A stretch of DNA of 64,000 nt from Physcia stellaris. Lineage: Eukaryota; Ascomycota; Lecanoromycetes; Caliciales; Physciaceae. Numbering within the stretch: the first letter of the stretch is position 1; each line of letters starts with the position of its first letter. The stretch is taken from contig JABSSW010000032.1 of assembly GCA_018902385.1 (NCBI GenBank), positions 274,651 through 338,650 of the forward strand, given 5' to 3'. Positions 34,691 through 44,617 of this stretch are shown one piece after another. Position numbers and translations under genes: made by a program. A model generated the notes under the pieces. It did no database searches, was not told where the DNA came from, and worked only from the letters and a program-made list of their open reading frames with translations.

Positions 34691-35542
34691 TCACAAACGT
34701 TTGTATTTTTTTAATGCAAATTGAGCGAATTCAATTGACGATATTTTGAATTTTTTGAAATTCATACGTAAATTTTTTGTCGTTAATATGACGTTCAAAA
34801 ATGAAATTTTCGTTTGAAAAAATTCGCATTTCTTGATATCAATTTGAAATTCGATTTTTTTCAACTTTTGAAACATTTGTGTGAAATGTCGTTCATGTTT
34901 TTTTCGTGTTTTGTTGTAAATAAAAATATCGTTCAAATAAATTTGACAAAAATGATTAATGTATTCGAACAACAAATCGTTCATGTAATGTTATCAATTC
35001 GTCGAATCATTTGTTAATTCGAAAAATAATACATGATATTTGTAAATGTTCAGCGAGTATATAAAAATAGTCAATTTTTCGCTTTGTGAATTCATTCGAA
35101 ATTTATTGAAAATCGATATGATGTTCAATTTGAACAGAAATTTGCAATCTATAATTCGAACAAGAATTTTTTTAATCAATGATATAAAATATTCATTGCG
35201 TTTGATTATGACGTTCAATTTTCGATAATTCACACAAAAACGAAATTGTTCGTTCGATTTGACGACGAATAAAATGAACGATACGTACGATGTTTTGCTT
35301 GAATTGATAAATTTTTTTTGAAAATTTTCGTGAAAATACTTTTGAAAAATTTCGAATTTTTTTGACGATAAAAAATAAACTCGATTTCGAAACAATTGTT
35401 TCGATTTTTCGATCAATTCGATTTTGTGATCGTAAAATTTATGAAAAAATAATTTATCGATTTTTTTGAAATTGAACACGCTTTCGAATCGTTTAAAAAA
35501 GTCAAAAATTTTTCGTTTCAATTTTTCGACGATTGTTTTCAT
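34691..35542 (-). pseudogene. Ty3/gypsy reverse transcriptase remnant
   Basis: Conserved RT blocks are readable in two frames: KTSYVSFILFVVKSNEQFRF with CVNYRKLN, RIIDCKFLFKLNIISIFNKF, then FCQIYLNDIFIYN (catalytic YxDD changed to YLND) and KKCEFFQTKISFLN. The changed catalytic Asp and the frame break make it inactive. Confidence 0.92.
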
Positions 35543-36261
35543 GATTTTAAAAGTTTTTTTGAAATCGAAATCGAAATCAGATTTTGTTTTGATTAAATTT
35601 TTTTGACGTTGTCAATAATTTCATTTAGTTTTTTCATGATTAGCGAAAATGTTTTGATTTTTTTTTTTTTTTTTGATTTTGTCAGAAATTGATAAACAAC
35701 GACGTCGATAAAAACGACGTTCAAAAAAATATCAAAATCGAAATCTTGTTCGTCGTTTTCATTATTAGAAGTCGAAATTTTGAATCGACGATTAAATCGT
35801 CGAGCAAATTTTTTGATTAAATTCGATTTTCGAACAAAAATTTTCACGAATGTAAATTGTTGAGAATTTCGTATAATTTTAATTCGTCGTTTTTTTTTCG
35901 AAAATTTGACAAAAAAATATTTTTTATCAATTTTTTCAATAGCATATCGGAAATTAGAATTCAATATGTTTTTGAAAAAAAACTTTTTTTCATTTTCGAA
36001 ATTTTCGACGATAAAAAAAAAAAATTTAATTTTGAACACAGATGACGTCGATCGTTTTTGAATAATTTAATATTTTTGAAAATTCATTGATATCGAGAAT
36101 TTGTTTGACGATATTGATGAAAAAAAATATAATTTTTTAAACGAAATTGAACGTTCGTTTTTGATTTTAAAAATTTTGAATGTTTCGAAATGAAAATAGC
36201 GATCGAATTTGAAAATAATTTTATCGTTTTTCATGTCGAAAATGATTTCGTGAACGTTTAT

Positions 36262-36630
36262 TCAAAATTTATTCAATATCAACGAATGAATTTCGATTTT
36301 TGTTATGAACATGAAAATCGTGATTTCTGAATGATTTTGCACGATAAATGTAAAATAAATGACATGAATAATGAATTTAATTTCGCGATTATCGAATTCA
36401 TTGACGAATTTCGATCGTGATAAAATCACAAAAATTATTTGAAATGTTTCACAAATTAATTGCGCAATTTTTTCATCAATGAAAACGTATTCAATGACAT
36501 TTGTATTCATTAATGTTTGCAAATTATGTTCGTATTTATCGAAAATTAATGTACATTTAATTACTAAAGAATTGTTTTGAAATTTATTGAACGTGTTGAA
36601 TGTTTTTGACATTGTTGAAATAAACAACAT
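36262..36630 (-). pseudogene. retroviral-type aspartic protease remnant
   Basis: The block EYVFIDEKIAQLICETFQI and the following IYFTFIVQNHSEITIFMFIT fit the gypsy protease pattern after the active site. The active-site triplet itself appears as NTN, consistent with D-to-N and G-to-N changes from G-to-A mutation. Inactive. Confidence 0.65.
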
Positions 36631-36814
36631 TTTCGTCGCGATTTTGAAAAAATTTAAACGTTTTTCGACTTATGAGTTGAAAAAATCTCGTTGTTAATAT
36701 CATTAAAATAATTATCAAGACGAAATTGAATCGATTTCGATTTGAAAATTCATTAAAAATTCAGTCATTTCGTTGATTGTCAGAATGTTTTTTTTGTTTA
36801 ATTTTTTTGAACAA

Positions 36815-37921
36815 TCAAATATCGATGATTTTAAAAAGAAAACAATTTCGTATCAGATGATTGAAATTTTCACAACGATAACAATTTTTATCGATGTCAT
36901 TTTTATCATAAAGAATTTTCATGATTATTTGATCGACGACGAACATGATTTTTTTGACGTTGAACATGTTATCACGAATTACGATTTTGACAATTGATGT
37001 TTTGAAAATAATTCGTGAAATAATTTTAAATGTCGAATTTTCGAAACGTGTGATTTCAAAAAAATGTAATTTTTGATTCATTTTTTCAATCAATTTTTTT
37101 AAGTTTTCGATTGTTTCAAATCGATCGTTATTAACAATGACTCGTTGAAGTTGAAAAATGAATTTTTCGCGAAATTCATCGATCAAATTCTGTTTTGAAT
37201 AATAAAACAATTGACTGAACAACATCAAAAATTCGAAAAAAAATTTCGAAAAGCGTTGATTGATACGCATGATAAAAGTTTTGAATTTATTGCGTACGTT
37301 TCGTTTTTTGTTTTTTTTAACATAAATCAAAATCAGAATATCAAAAATCATTTGAAAAGTTTTGAAATAAACAATGTCGATTTTACGTCGAGCGAAAAAA
37401 TGTTCGCGAATTTTGTTTTCGATTCAATTGATGAATGTCGTTGTTTTGATATATTCGTCGACGAAATAATCGACGTTAACAATGAATTTGTTTTTGATCA
37501 ATTGTTTTCAAATTTCGTAAAAAAGATTTGAAATGTTTTCATTGAATTTGAAAAAATTCGACATTTTGACATTTTTATTCTTTTTATCGATAAACAGTGT
37601 GAGACTGAAAATTGACGTTGTTGTGATTTTTAAAAAATTTATTTCGTTTTGCAATTTTATATTACGATTGATCAATTTAGCATTTTCGATTTTGAATTTG
37701 ATGTTATTTTGAAAAATGAACGTTGTTGTAAAATTTATTCGAAAAATATTCATTTCGTCACGCAACGTTTGATTATTTTTTTTGAATTTTTCATTTTCGA
37801 TGTTGAATTTGAATTTATCGACATTGAGTTGATTTATATTTCTATTTTTTCGTCGAAATAAATTGACGATTTCTCGATTGTGTTTTTTGTTTTTTTCGAT
37901 TTTCTCGAAATTTTTGATCAA
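36815..37921 (-). pseudogene. gag remnant with CCHC zinc knuckle
   Basis: Two frames, 37921-37508 and 37351-36815, cover a Lys/Asn-rich Gag-like protein. The second ends with CYRCENFNHLIRNC, a C-x2-C-x4-H-x4-C knuckle, the nucleocapsid signature; its zinc ligands have survived the mutation. The rest is too altered for closer assignment. Confidence 0.8.
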
Positions 37922-38770
37922 CGAATTATAATCTTTTACGTGAACGTTTCAATTTCAAACAATTTGAATTTTCGCGTCACGATCGATTTTCAGTTAATTC
38001 AGCATTTGCAATATCGTGAAAAAATTTTTGCGAATTTATTGTTGAAGTTGTTCGACGATATAAATGTTTATCGCATGTTTCGTATCGTTCGAATTGTAAT
38101 TTGCGTTTTTCGAAAAAACGTAATTTAAAAAAATGTTTTTTATCAATTTGAATGAATCGACGATAATTTGATCATTTTTCGAAAAAATTGTTAATTGTTG
38201 AATTTGATTAAAAGTTTTGCGTTTAAATTTAAAAAAAATGATCACAAAAAAAATGTTGATAAAAATAAACATGATTGAAATTTTAATGCAAAAAAAAATT
38301 TCGTTTCAATGAATTCGACAATAAGTATTCAAAAATAATCGTGTTTTAGAAATTTGATCGTGAAAAACAACGAAAGCAATTTTAAATTAATGTTATTTTC
38401 GATGAAATAATTCGTGTTGATTTATGATGAATAATTTTTGATAAAACGATAAATGTTGAATTTCGATTTATCGTATAAATGTTTGTTGATTGATAATTTG
38501 ACGATTATTTTTGCAATTCGTTTTTCGATATATTCGATTTGATACATCGATTTTCGCGATAAACACTTTTTTGAAAATTTTGTACAACATTAAAACGAAT
38601 TAAATTTTTTGTTTTTTTTTTGTTGATTCGTTGAATAGAATCGAGTCTTTTTGTTCAATCTGATTTTGAAAATGACGTTTTAAATTTTCGTGATTGATTT
38701 TGAGATTTTGTTTATTGAATAAATTGTCGTATTTCGAACAATCTGAAAAAAATGAATGATTTAAAAATAA

Positions 38771-38996
38771 TGTGAAATGTCATGCATTGATTGAATTAAT
38801 ATATAATTACACGAGAATTTTTAAATGAAAAGCAAATACATGAAAATCTGTAAAAATATATGTAAAAAATTAAATCGTTTGAATGCGTCAAGACGAATTT
38901 TGATTTTAACATTCGATGTGATAAAATAAAAATGTTAATTTTAGTGACTGATCAAATGTTGATTTCAGATGTTGAATTCGATGCACGTTCGTCACA
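38771..38996. repeat. LTR (5' LTR in the minus orientation)
   Basis: 226 bp, same length as the other LTR. Followed by the AAACG target duplication and then by resumed DNA-transposon sequence (TTTGATTATTGTATGACATG), which also occurs in the short copy at about 53219. Confidence 0.93.
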
Positions 38997-39291
38997 AAAC
39001 GTTTGATTATTGTATGACATGTAAAATGAATTTATGCGTGTCATTTGAATGTTTCAAAATTTATCATGAATCGAAAAAAATGTCATACGAATGTTTTGAT
39101 CAATAGAAAAATTTAAAAACGTTTCGAAACATTTGAAAATGATTTAATGATTTCAAACGAATTTCGAATGTAATCATATTTCAATTATTGAATGTTTATA
39201 TATTATCGAATTTCTTCATTGAACTATACACATATACACGTAAATTTGATGAAATAATAATGATTGAAATGAGAAAAAAAGAATCGCGTGA

Positions 39292-39327
39292 AAACACGCT
39301 AAATTTCACTAATTGGATGCGGAGGGG
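39292..39327. repeat. right terminal inverted repeat of the long element
   Basis: Exact inverse of 29547-29582; outer end GATGCGGAGGGG followed by AT. Confidence 0.9.
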
Positions 39328-39770
39328 ATGTGCTTGAAAAACGCGCTAGAACGCGTCACGATCCAAGGACAACCACACGCGCGTCCATTTCGTCACATGA
39401 CTTTGAGAAAGTTCCAAGATCCCTGGTATACTCTCGTGTCCTATCGTTGATCCTTCATGGTTACGAAATGGGGCGGTGATTGTGTCCATGGGACAAGAAC
39501 ATAGTGTTGACTCATGGGGCCATATGGCAAACCCGGCTATGGTAGCGCGAGAGGACCTCGACGGGGTGTTTTTGATGGACGGTTCAACTCCGAGCGCGCG
39601 TGCAAAGTAGTGCTGGGAAGATATTCAAGACGGTCGCGATATACCAATCCTGTATCAGCAACAAGTGTTACGGGAAACCTTGAACCATCGAAACTTGCCA
39701 GAAGAACAGAACACTGCACCGAGCACAAGATTCTCCGATCTCCTACCCCCCTTCGGCATCCACATCCCCC

Positions 39771-41000
39771 TTACCCGCCGCCCCCCTCAAGATCCACATC
39801 CCCCACCGTCTGAAAACTCGTCTGCGTGCAGCCATTCGCAGCGTTATACTCCTCCGGCCGCGTGGTCCCATGCAAAAGCCTATACACATTCCCATTCTCA
39901 CACTCCCCATTCCTACTCCCCTTCAAACACGCCGCGATCTTCTCCCCCGCCGCCTTCCCCTCAAAGTACGCGCCGTGCAAATACCCAAAGTATTCGCTAC
40001 TGGTCGCCTCCCCGCATACCACAGCCTGCCAGTATTCCGTCGCAGATTCTGGTGTCCTTCGAGCGTGAGCCCGGACGGCCAGTTCGAGTAACTGCCATAG
40101 GCCCACGGCGTGGTGCTCCAGCGGGGATACATGAAAGGGATGGGCTCGGGCACGTTCTCGGCGCCGAATATCTGGCGTAGGGTAACAAGGATCTGCGCCT
40201 TGGTGGTGTCGTCGTCCTGGTGGTCGACGATGTAGGACTGCTCTGTGACGACGGTGACGAAGAAGATGCCGCTGCCGGGGAAGAAGTCTGCCTGGTCGAG
40301 GTTCTGCCACACGGGGTAGTAGCCGCGCGTGCGTGAGGCGTAGAGGAAGAATTGGGTGGACTTGTCCCAGAAGATTTTGTCGGGTGGGAATTGGAAGAAG
40401 ATTTTGGTGTAGACTCCCATTTGGAAGGTTCCGATGGCGACGCGCTTCCATCTTGGGAGGGCGGGAGTGAAGTTGATGGCGGTGGATTGGAGGACGCCGA
40501 CGGAAAAGGTCGTGATGGCGTAGTCGGCTTCGATGCAGGTGGAGTCGGCGTTGTGGATCGTTACGCCGGTATCTGACCAGGATATGTTGGTGACTATGGT
40601 TGAGAGTAAGAGACGTGGATCGTTCTTTTCTAGAAACTCCGAGGCTTGTCCATGGATGAAGGCGTTATAGCCTCTTTGATCGATGGCGAAGTTGTTCACT
40701 TCCGAAAAGCCGTAATATGTGGAGTTCTAATTCGTTCAGTAGAGATTGGTTACGGTGGATCAACATAAGTCGCTTACAAAATTAGCAATGATAAATTCCT
40801 GGGACGAGACATCCTGAGACTATCCATACATTAGCGCTTATCCTCGATGAGCTATCGAAAGGGACAATAAGGCGCTACAAAGATCGTTTGCAAGGACCAC
40901 GTTAGAGCAATGAGCCACCTACCGGGGTGTTTGCATATTCATAGTCCATTTCGTACCATTCGATGGCTTGAGCCTGAGGATCTGCTGTGCCTGTACTCCT
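39771..41000 (-). pseudogene. flavin amine oxidase (polyamine/monoamine oxidase-like), 5'-truncated and frameshifted
   Basis: Exons readable from about 40999 downward: ADPQAQAIEWYEMDYEYANT, SQDVSSQEFIIANF, then NSTYYGFSEVNNFAIDQRGY onward to SNWPSGLTLEGHQNLRRNTG and RLWYAG. The C-terminal FAD motif continues as EATSSEYFGYLHGAYFEGKA only if one base is added: GCGGGGAGGCG has four Gs where five are needed (about 40017-40020). The N-terminal GxGxxG FAD-binding part, about 170 residues in this family, is not found upstream to 41700. It is therefore truncated at the 5' end and shifted near the 3' end. It lies 440 bp from the transposon island. Confidence 0.8.
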
Positions 41001-41700
41001 TGAAAGATGACAGTCCCCGCTCAGTCATCCCCAGTCTCTAGGCGGTTTTGCTTGTCCGACGTCCCATCGCGGGAGGATGTGAGATCCTGGGAACCTTGAA
41101 TCGTGGTCTCATATTTTGCTCCGTGTTACTTTTTTACAAGAAATATTCCATATAAAGAATACGCAACTACGTAAATGAAAACAAACGATCATTACAGTAG
41201 CCTAGGCATTGTTCGTTACCTTACGAATACGGGTGATAGAAAATTGGAAATATAAGAGAGGATGCATGCGAACTTCCATCCCAGCGTATCCCATGGTCTG
41301 GTGATAAGTGGTGCTAATTTTTAGGATACACCGACAGATCTACGATTACTCGGCTTGGGTGCGAAATCAGAAGATGATGTTGTTTACATGTCATTTCGAT
41401 ACGGTCTTCGTGACGTTTTCGTATGCTTTGTGCCAAACACGGGTAAGAGTGTTATCATATTGAGTGTATCGGTGGCGACGCATGGGAGGCAAGATAGCAC
41501 CACACCAGACCATGGGATACCTCCCCCTTTATGAGTCATAACCACATAATCCAAGCAGCATTTGGAAAAGCATCTCGTCGCCCTACTTAGCGAACACCAC
41601 ATGAAAGTGAAGAGAAAGAGAGACCTATCTCAATTTTATGAGGCTTTAAATCTAGTCCAATCTAGTCATGATCCGCTTTTCGATGAGCATCTGACATACA
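41001..41700. other. intergenic region
   Basis: Contains copy 1 of the 95-bp repeat. It has no gene and no sign of the missing 5' part of the amine oxidase. Confidence 0.55.
41421..41515. repeat. 95-bp dispersed repeat, copy 1
   Basis: Aligns without gaps to 45885-45979, at about 75-80% identity by eye, with blocks CCAAACACGGGTA, TTATCATATT and CCAGACCATGG. Most differences are transitions. Probably a small remnant of a mobile element. Confidence 0.7.
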
Positions 41701-43323
41701 TCAAAGCTCCGAGCACTCCGTGGTCACTTTCCAGCTTTTGAAGTTCCGGAGCCACTTCTTCACGGTCCTGATCTCCCACAGGTGCGCCTGCTGAATAAAT
41801 TGGGGCTCTGCACCCACATTTCGAATCCCGTAGCTGTCCCAGTGATGGCCCGCTCCGGCGATCAGATACTCGGGATGGAGATCAGTCGAGTAGCGCGGCG
41901 GGGCGTCATTGCAGTGATAGCAGACGTCAAGCCAAACATCGATATTGCCATCAATGAAGGCCAGCCGATCCGCGGAGAAGTTGAAACCACCGTAGACGTC
42001 GTAGTATTCAAGGTTAGGCGTGCTTGGGATGGAATTGTATTTTCCTGGCGGGAAGGCCCATTCGCACCATTGCTGCGTGTAGTTCACCTGCAGCACGCGG
42101 GAGATGAGGGATGGTCCTGATGGAGGGGCGACCTGGTAGGCGCCTTGTTCGGTACAGGTGCTGTACAAGTAGCTGCGCGACGTGGAGCTCGTGGGATCGG
42201 CGTAGAAGGTCTGGTTCTGGGTCCCGAAGCAGGATGTACTGTCAATTGGGGCACCGTCACAAAGCGGAAGGAGGGTTTGCTTTATGTATTGGGCGTAGTT
42301 CCCGAGATTGGTCCAAGGTTTCCCGTTACTGTATTTGCTGAGGACAGTGTCGACCGCTGTGATGTTTGCAGGGGCGTCTATGTTGGTGACATTCGAACAG
42401 AATTCAAAGAAGTCTTGAGAGCCGTATGTCGAGTTAAAATTCAATTCTTGCCATGTATTCGTTGGGTAATTCATTGGACCTCCAATTGGGAAGGCGATCG
42501 TCATTGCGAAGTCACGATTGTCCGTTAAGGCTCCAAGGCCGAAGACGGACTTGAACTCATGGATCGCCTTGGTGTTGTTGGCGGCAACTAATGCATCAAA
42601 TTTATCAATGATGTTGTTTATGCTGGTAACACAGTCCTGCGGAGCGAATTTCTGAATTGGCGAGTACCACTCCCAGTAACCGAGCACGGTCTTAATGACT
42701 GCGCTACTTGCGATGCCTCCGTACAGTAGGTCACCATAAGCTTTGATCGAGAAGGCAGTCTGGGCACCAGCTAGACTACCTCCGTACAATATCCACGGTG
42801 TACCTGGTGCAGAGATATTGCCCTTAATGCCTGGAAAGATTGCATGTTTGGCAAAATATGCATTGTCTGCAATTGTTTGCTCAGTCGTCAAGTAGGCTAG
42901 TTCGTCTGTAGTAGACGTGTTGAATGGATATGACTCTCCATAGTATCTATTCTCCAAGATGACGCCCAATCCGTTTGTTGCTTCCATCAAGATCTGGATG
43001 ATTCCAGTCTCCAAATTGGAAAATCTACTGGGCCCACTGGTTTCACCTCCAATGTACAGATACACTGGTCCGCCGGGCTTGTAGTAAGTGGAGTCAAAGT
43101 AGTATCGCTGAGAGAAAGTCGCATTGGTGTGCGGAGCGTAGCGTGGACTGTCTGGAAAATGATCGATAGGCATGTCAATTGTATGTGCTGGATATGTGGA
43201 ATCTTCTTTCTGTCGACGCTCGAGCGATGATTTCGCAATCCTTGAAGCCAGGAGCTGTGCCGGAGCCATTGCTATGACCGAGGGCAAGGCCACAAGGCAG
43301 GCTATGAAAGCCGAGATCATCAT
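41701..43323 (-). CDS. serine peptidase family S28 (prolyl endo/carboxypeptidase-like), secreted
   Basis: An intronless gene of 540 residues with a signal peptide (MMISAFIACLVALPSVIAMA). Family blocks: FSQRYYFDSTYYKPGGPVYL, ENRYYGESYPF, the nucleophile elbow YGGSLAGA (Ser183), FIDGNIDVW (Asp462, replacing the usual G-x-x-D-P-W), and GAGHHWDSYG (His493 or 494). S28 enzymes cleave after proline; fungal secreted members act at acid pH on proline-rich proteins. There are many N-glycosylation sequons. The length matches fungal homologues and the catalytic triad looks complete. Confidence 0.93.
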   Translation of the reverse strand: MMISAFIACLVALPSVIAMAPAQLLASRIAKSSLERRQKEDSTYPAHTIDMPIDHFPDSPRYAPHTNATFSQRYYFDSTYYKPGGPVYLYIGGETSGPSRFSNLETGIIQILMEATNGLGVILENRYYGESYPFNTSTTDELAYLTTEQTIADNAYFAKHAIFPGIKGNISAPGTPWILYGGSLAGAQTAFSIKAYGDLLYGGIASSAVIKTVLGYWEWYSPIQKFAPQDCVTSINNIIDKFDALVAANNTKAIHEFKSVFGLGALTDNRDFAMTIAFPIGGPMNYPTNTWQELNFNSTYGSQDFFEFCSNVTNIDAPANITAVDTVLSKYSNGKPWTNLGNYAQYIKQTLLPLCDGAPIDSTSCFGTQNQTFYADPTSSTSRSYLYSTCTEQGAYQVAPPSGPSLISRVLQVNYTQQWCEWAFPPGKYNSIPSTPNLEYYDVYGGFNFSADRLAFIDGNIDVWLDVCYHCNDAPPRYSTDLHPEYLIAGAGHHWDSYGIRNVGAEPQFIQQAHLWEIRTVKKWLRNFKSWKVTTECSEL

Positions 43324-44617
43324 CTTGGCCTATGTGAGCGACAGCAGATGATCTCTAGGCCTTCTATGTTTCCAATTGAACAAAGACAATGCGTGCAGAG
43401 CAGTATATGTAGGGAGCAAGGCGGAGCCATAGAACCCCGCCTGCAGGTTCGAGCATCGCTGTACTTGCTACATCGGGGCATAGGTGCGTGCTGTACGATT
43501 CTACCGTCAGCTTCTAGCTCATTGCGGGGACAGGTCTTACAGGTACATCCGGGCTTATCCGATAACATTCCAGCAAGGAAGCATAAAGGTACTGGCCCCT
43601 CGCTCCCTAGCGAGTTCCATCAACTCAAAGGGGAAGGTGGATAAAGCTTCCACAATGTGGGCAGCGGGGGCACGTCACATTGCAACTTCTCAGTAGTTTC
43701 GTCTCGACTCCAGCTATCCAAGATGCACGAGAGGTAAATTACAGGGGTTTCTTAGCGTAACAAAGGCTTTCTTACGCAGTTGGACTGACCTCGAGCTGAG
43801 CAGAGCACACAATGACGAATTTGACATTTATGCAACGCCAAGGTGAAATAAAGCATGATCCCGGCTGAATACATCACGTGACACTCAGACCCCTGTCTAG
43901 AGGCGGGAAACCGTTCCGCTTTGTCCGCTCTTGTGCTTCTCACCCTCTCGGGTCATTCTCCGACTCATCGAAGAGATTATTGAAAAATTTCACCTACAAT
44001 CAAGACAATATCTCCGCTTATCGATGAATTCCTAAGAGACATGCAGAGAAGCGAACGTCAGCTATAAATCTAGCGGTGGTTCTAACGCGGAACAGACTTC
44101 TTTTTCTGGAGTTCTTCATCATTTGGGATTTGCTTGTTTCACCTCTTACCTAAAAAGTTGCGAAAGGCCTACTTTGAATGACACCGCATTGAATTCGCGG
44201 TCCAGATGATCGTCAATGGTTTGGGTCTTGGTCGGCGTCCCGAGTTCTTTCCGGGTGTGCTTCCCGATCCGGGGGCATATCAAGCACAATTGGGGACTGA
44301 AGTAGAAAACCGGGGGTGGTATATATGAAGTCTCTATTTTACTCGAAGATATTGACAGGTTAATTGACTGGGAAGTAAGGTTAGGAGAGCAGCTTTTCGT
44401 GGAGACCTTATGCAAGGGGAGCTTGCTCTTTCTATTGATAACTCCACAAGTGTAACGCCGGTAATGTCTGCCAGCTCTCAAGAGGATAAGTATACATATA
44501 GTAAGTGCTCTTCATTTTGTCATTTGCCATTCACACGCTCTCGTTATTGCCAGGCACCCTCGCAGGGTGTGGGCCCCGTTATCTACCCTTCAGTCCGAGA
44601 CAGAATTCAACGATACG
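43324..44617. other. intergenic region
   Basis: 1.3 kb between the S28 gene and the DUF3669 gene. Short frames only, none supported. A TATATA-like motif occurs near 44320. Confidence 0.5.

Larger units (their letters stand above)
31367..38996 (-). mobile_element. Ty3/gypsy LTR retrotransposon, nested and mutated
   Basis: 7630 bp, with 226-bp LTRs at both ends starting TGTGAAATG and ending GTCACA, and a 5-bp duplication AAACG at 31362-31366 and 38997-39001. Coding direction is minus. Order on that strand: Gag with a CCHC knuckle, aspartic protease, reverse transcriptase, RNase H, integrase, as in Ty3/gypsy elements. A purine-rich tract (GAAAAAAAACGAAAAATAA on the minus strand) borders the LTR at 31593, in the place of the polypurine tract. 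Strong C-to-T mutation has inactivated it. It sits inside the DNA transposon, whose empty site is seen at about 53205-53225. Confidence 0.95.
29704..39106 (+). pseudogene. piggyBac-like transposase remnant, interrupted
   Basis: Starts at ATG 29704 (MSF...) and ends at TAG 39104-39106, interrupted by the retrotransposon. In the 30245-30616 frame, FAIDELTIEFHDR followed by HKSTKKKFVLYNLINDK and ILHDF matches the piggyBac pattern DExxIxFxGR...KPxKxGxKxxxLxD...DF. The C-terminal frame after the 3' LTR encodes a Cys/His cluster (YCMTC...CF..YH) like the zinc-binding tail of such transposases, seen more clearly in the shorter copy. TGG-to-TGA changes and frameshifts prevent a continuous product. 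The homology is by eye and rests on these two blocks. Confidence 0.55.
29545..39329 (+). mobile_element. piggyBac-like DNA transposon copy with long TIRs, split by a retrotransposon
   Basis: The ends are inverted copies: 29547-29582 and 39292-39327 match over 36 bp (outer end CCCCTCCGCATCCAATTAGT), with weaker similarity for about 50 bp further. Both ends carry AT just outside the CCCC (ATCCCC...GGGGAT), as does the copy at 51957, so AT is either part of the TIR or a 2-bp target duplication. Without the retrotransposon at 31367-38996 the element would be about 2.15 kb. The interior is extremely AT-rich because C followed by C or T has been replaced. Coding remnants suggest a DDE_Tnp_1_7 (piggyBac) transposase. 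Confidence 0.85.

Noticed and set aside
37508-38272. Independent genes in the AT-rich island (several frames of 70-140 codons on both strands)
   Set aside because: They are by-products of A/T-rich hypermutated sequence; only frames carrying transposon motifs were kept.
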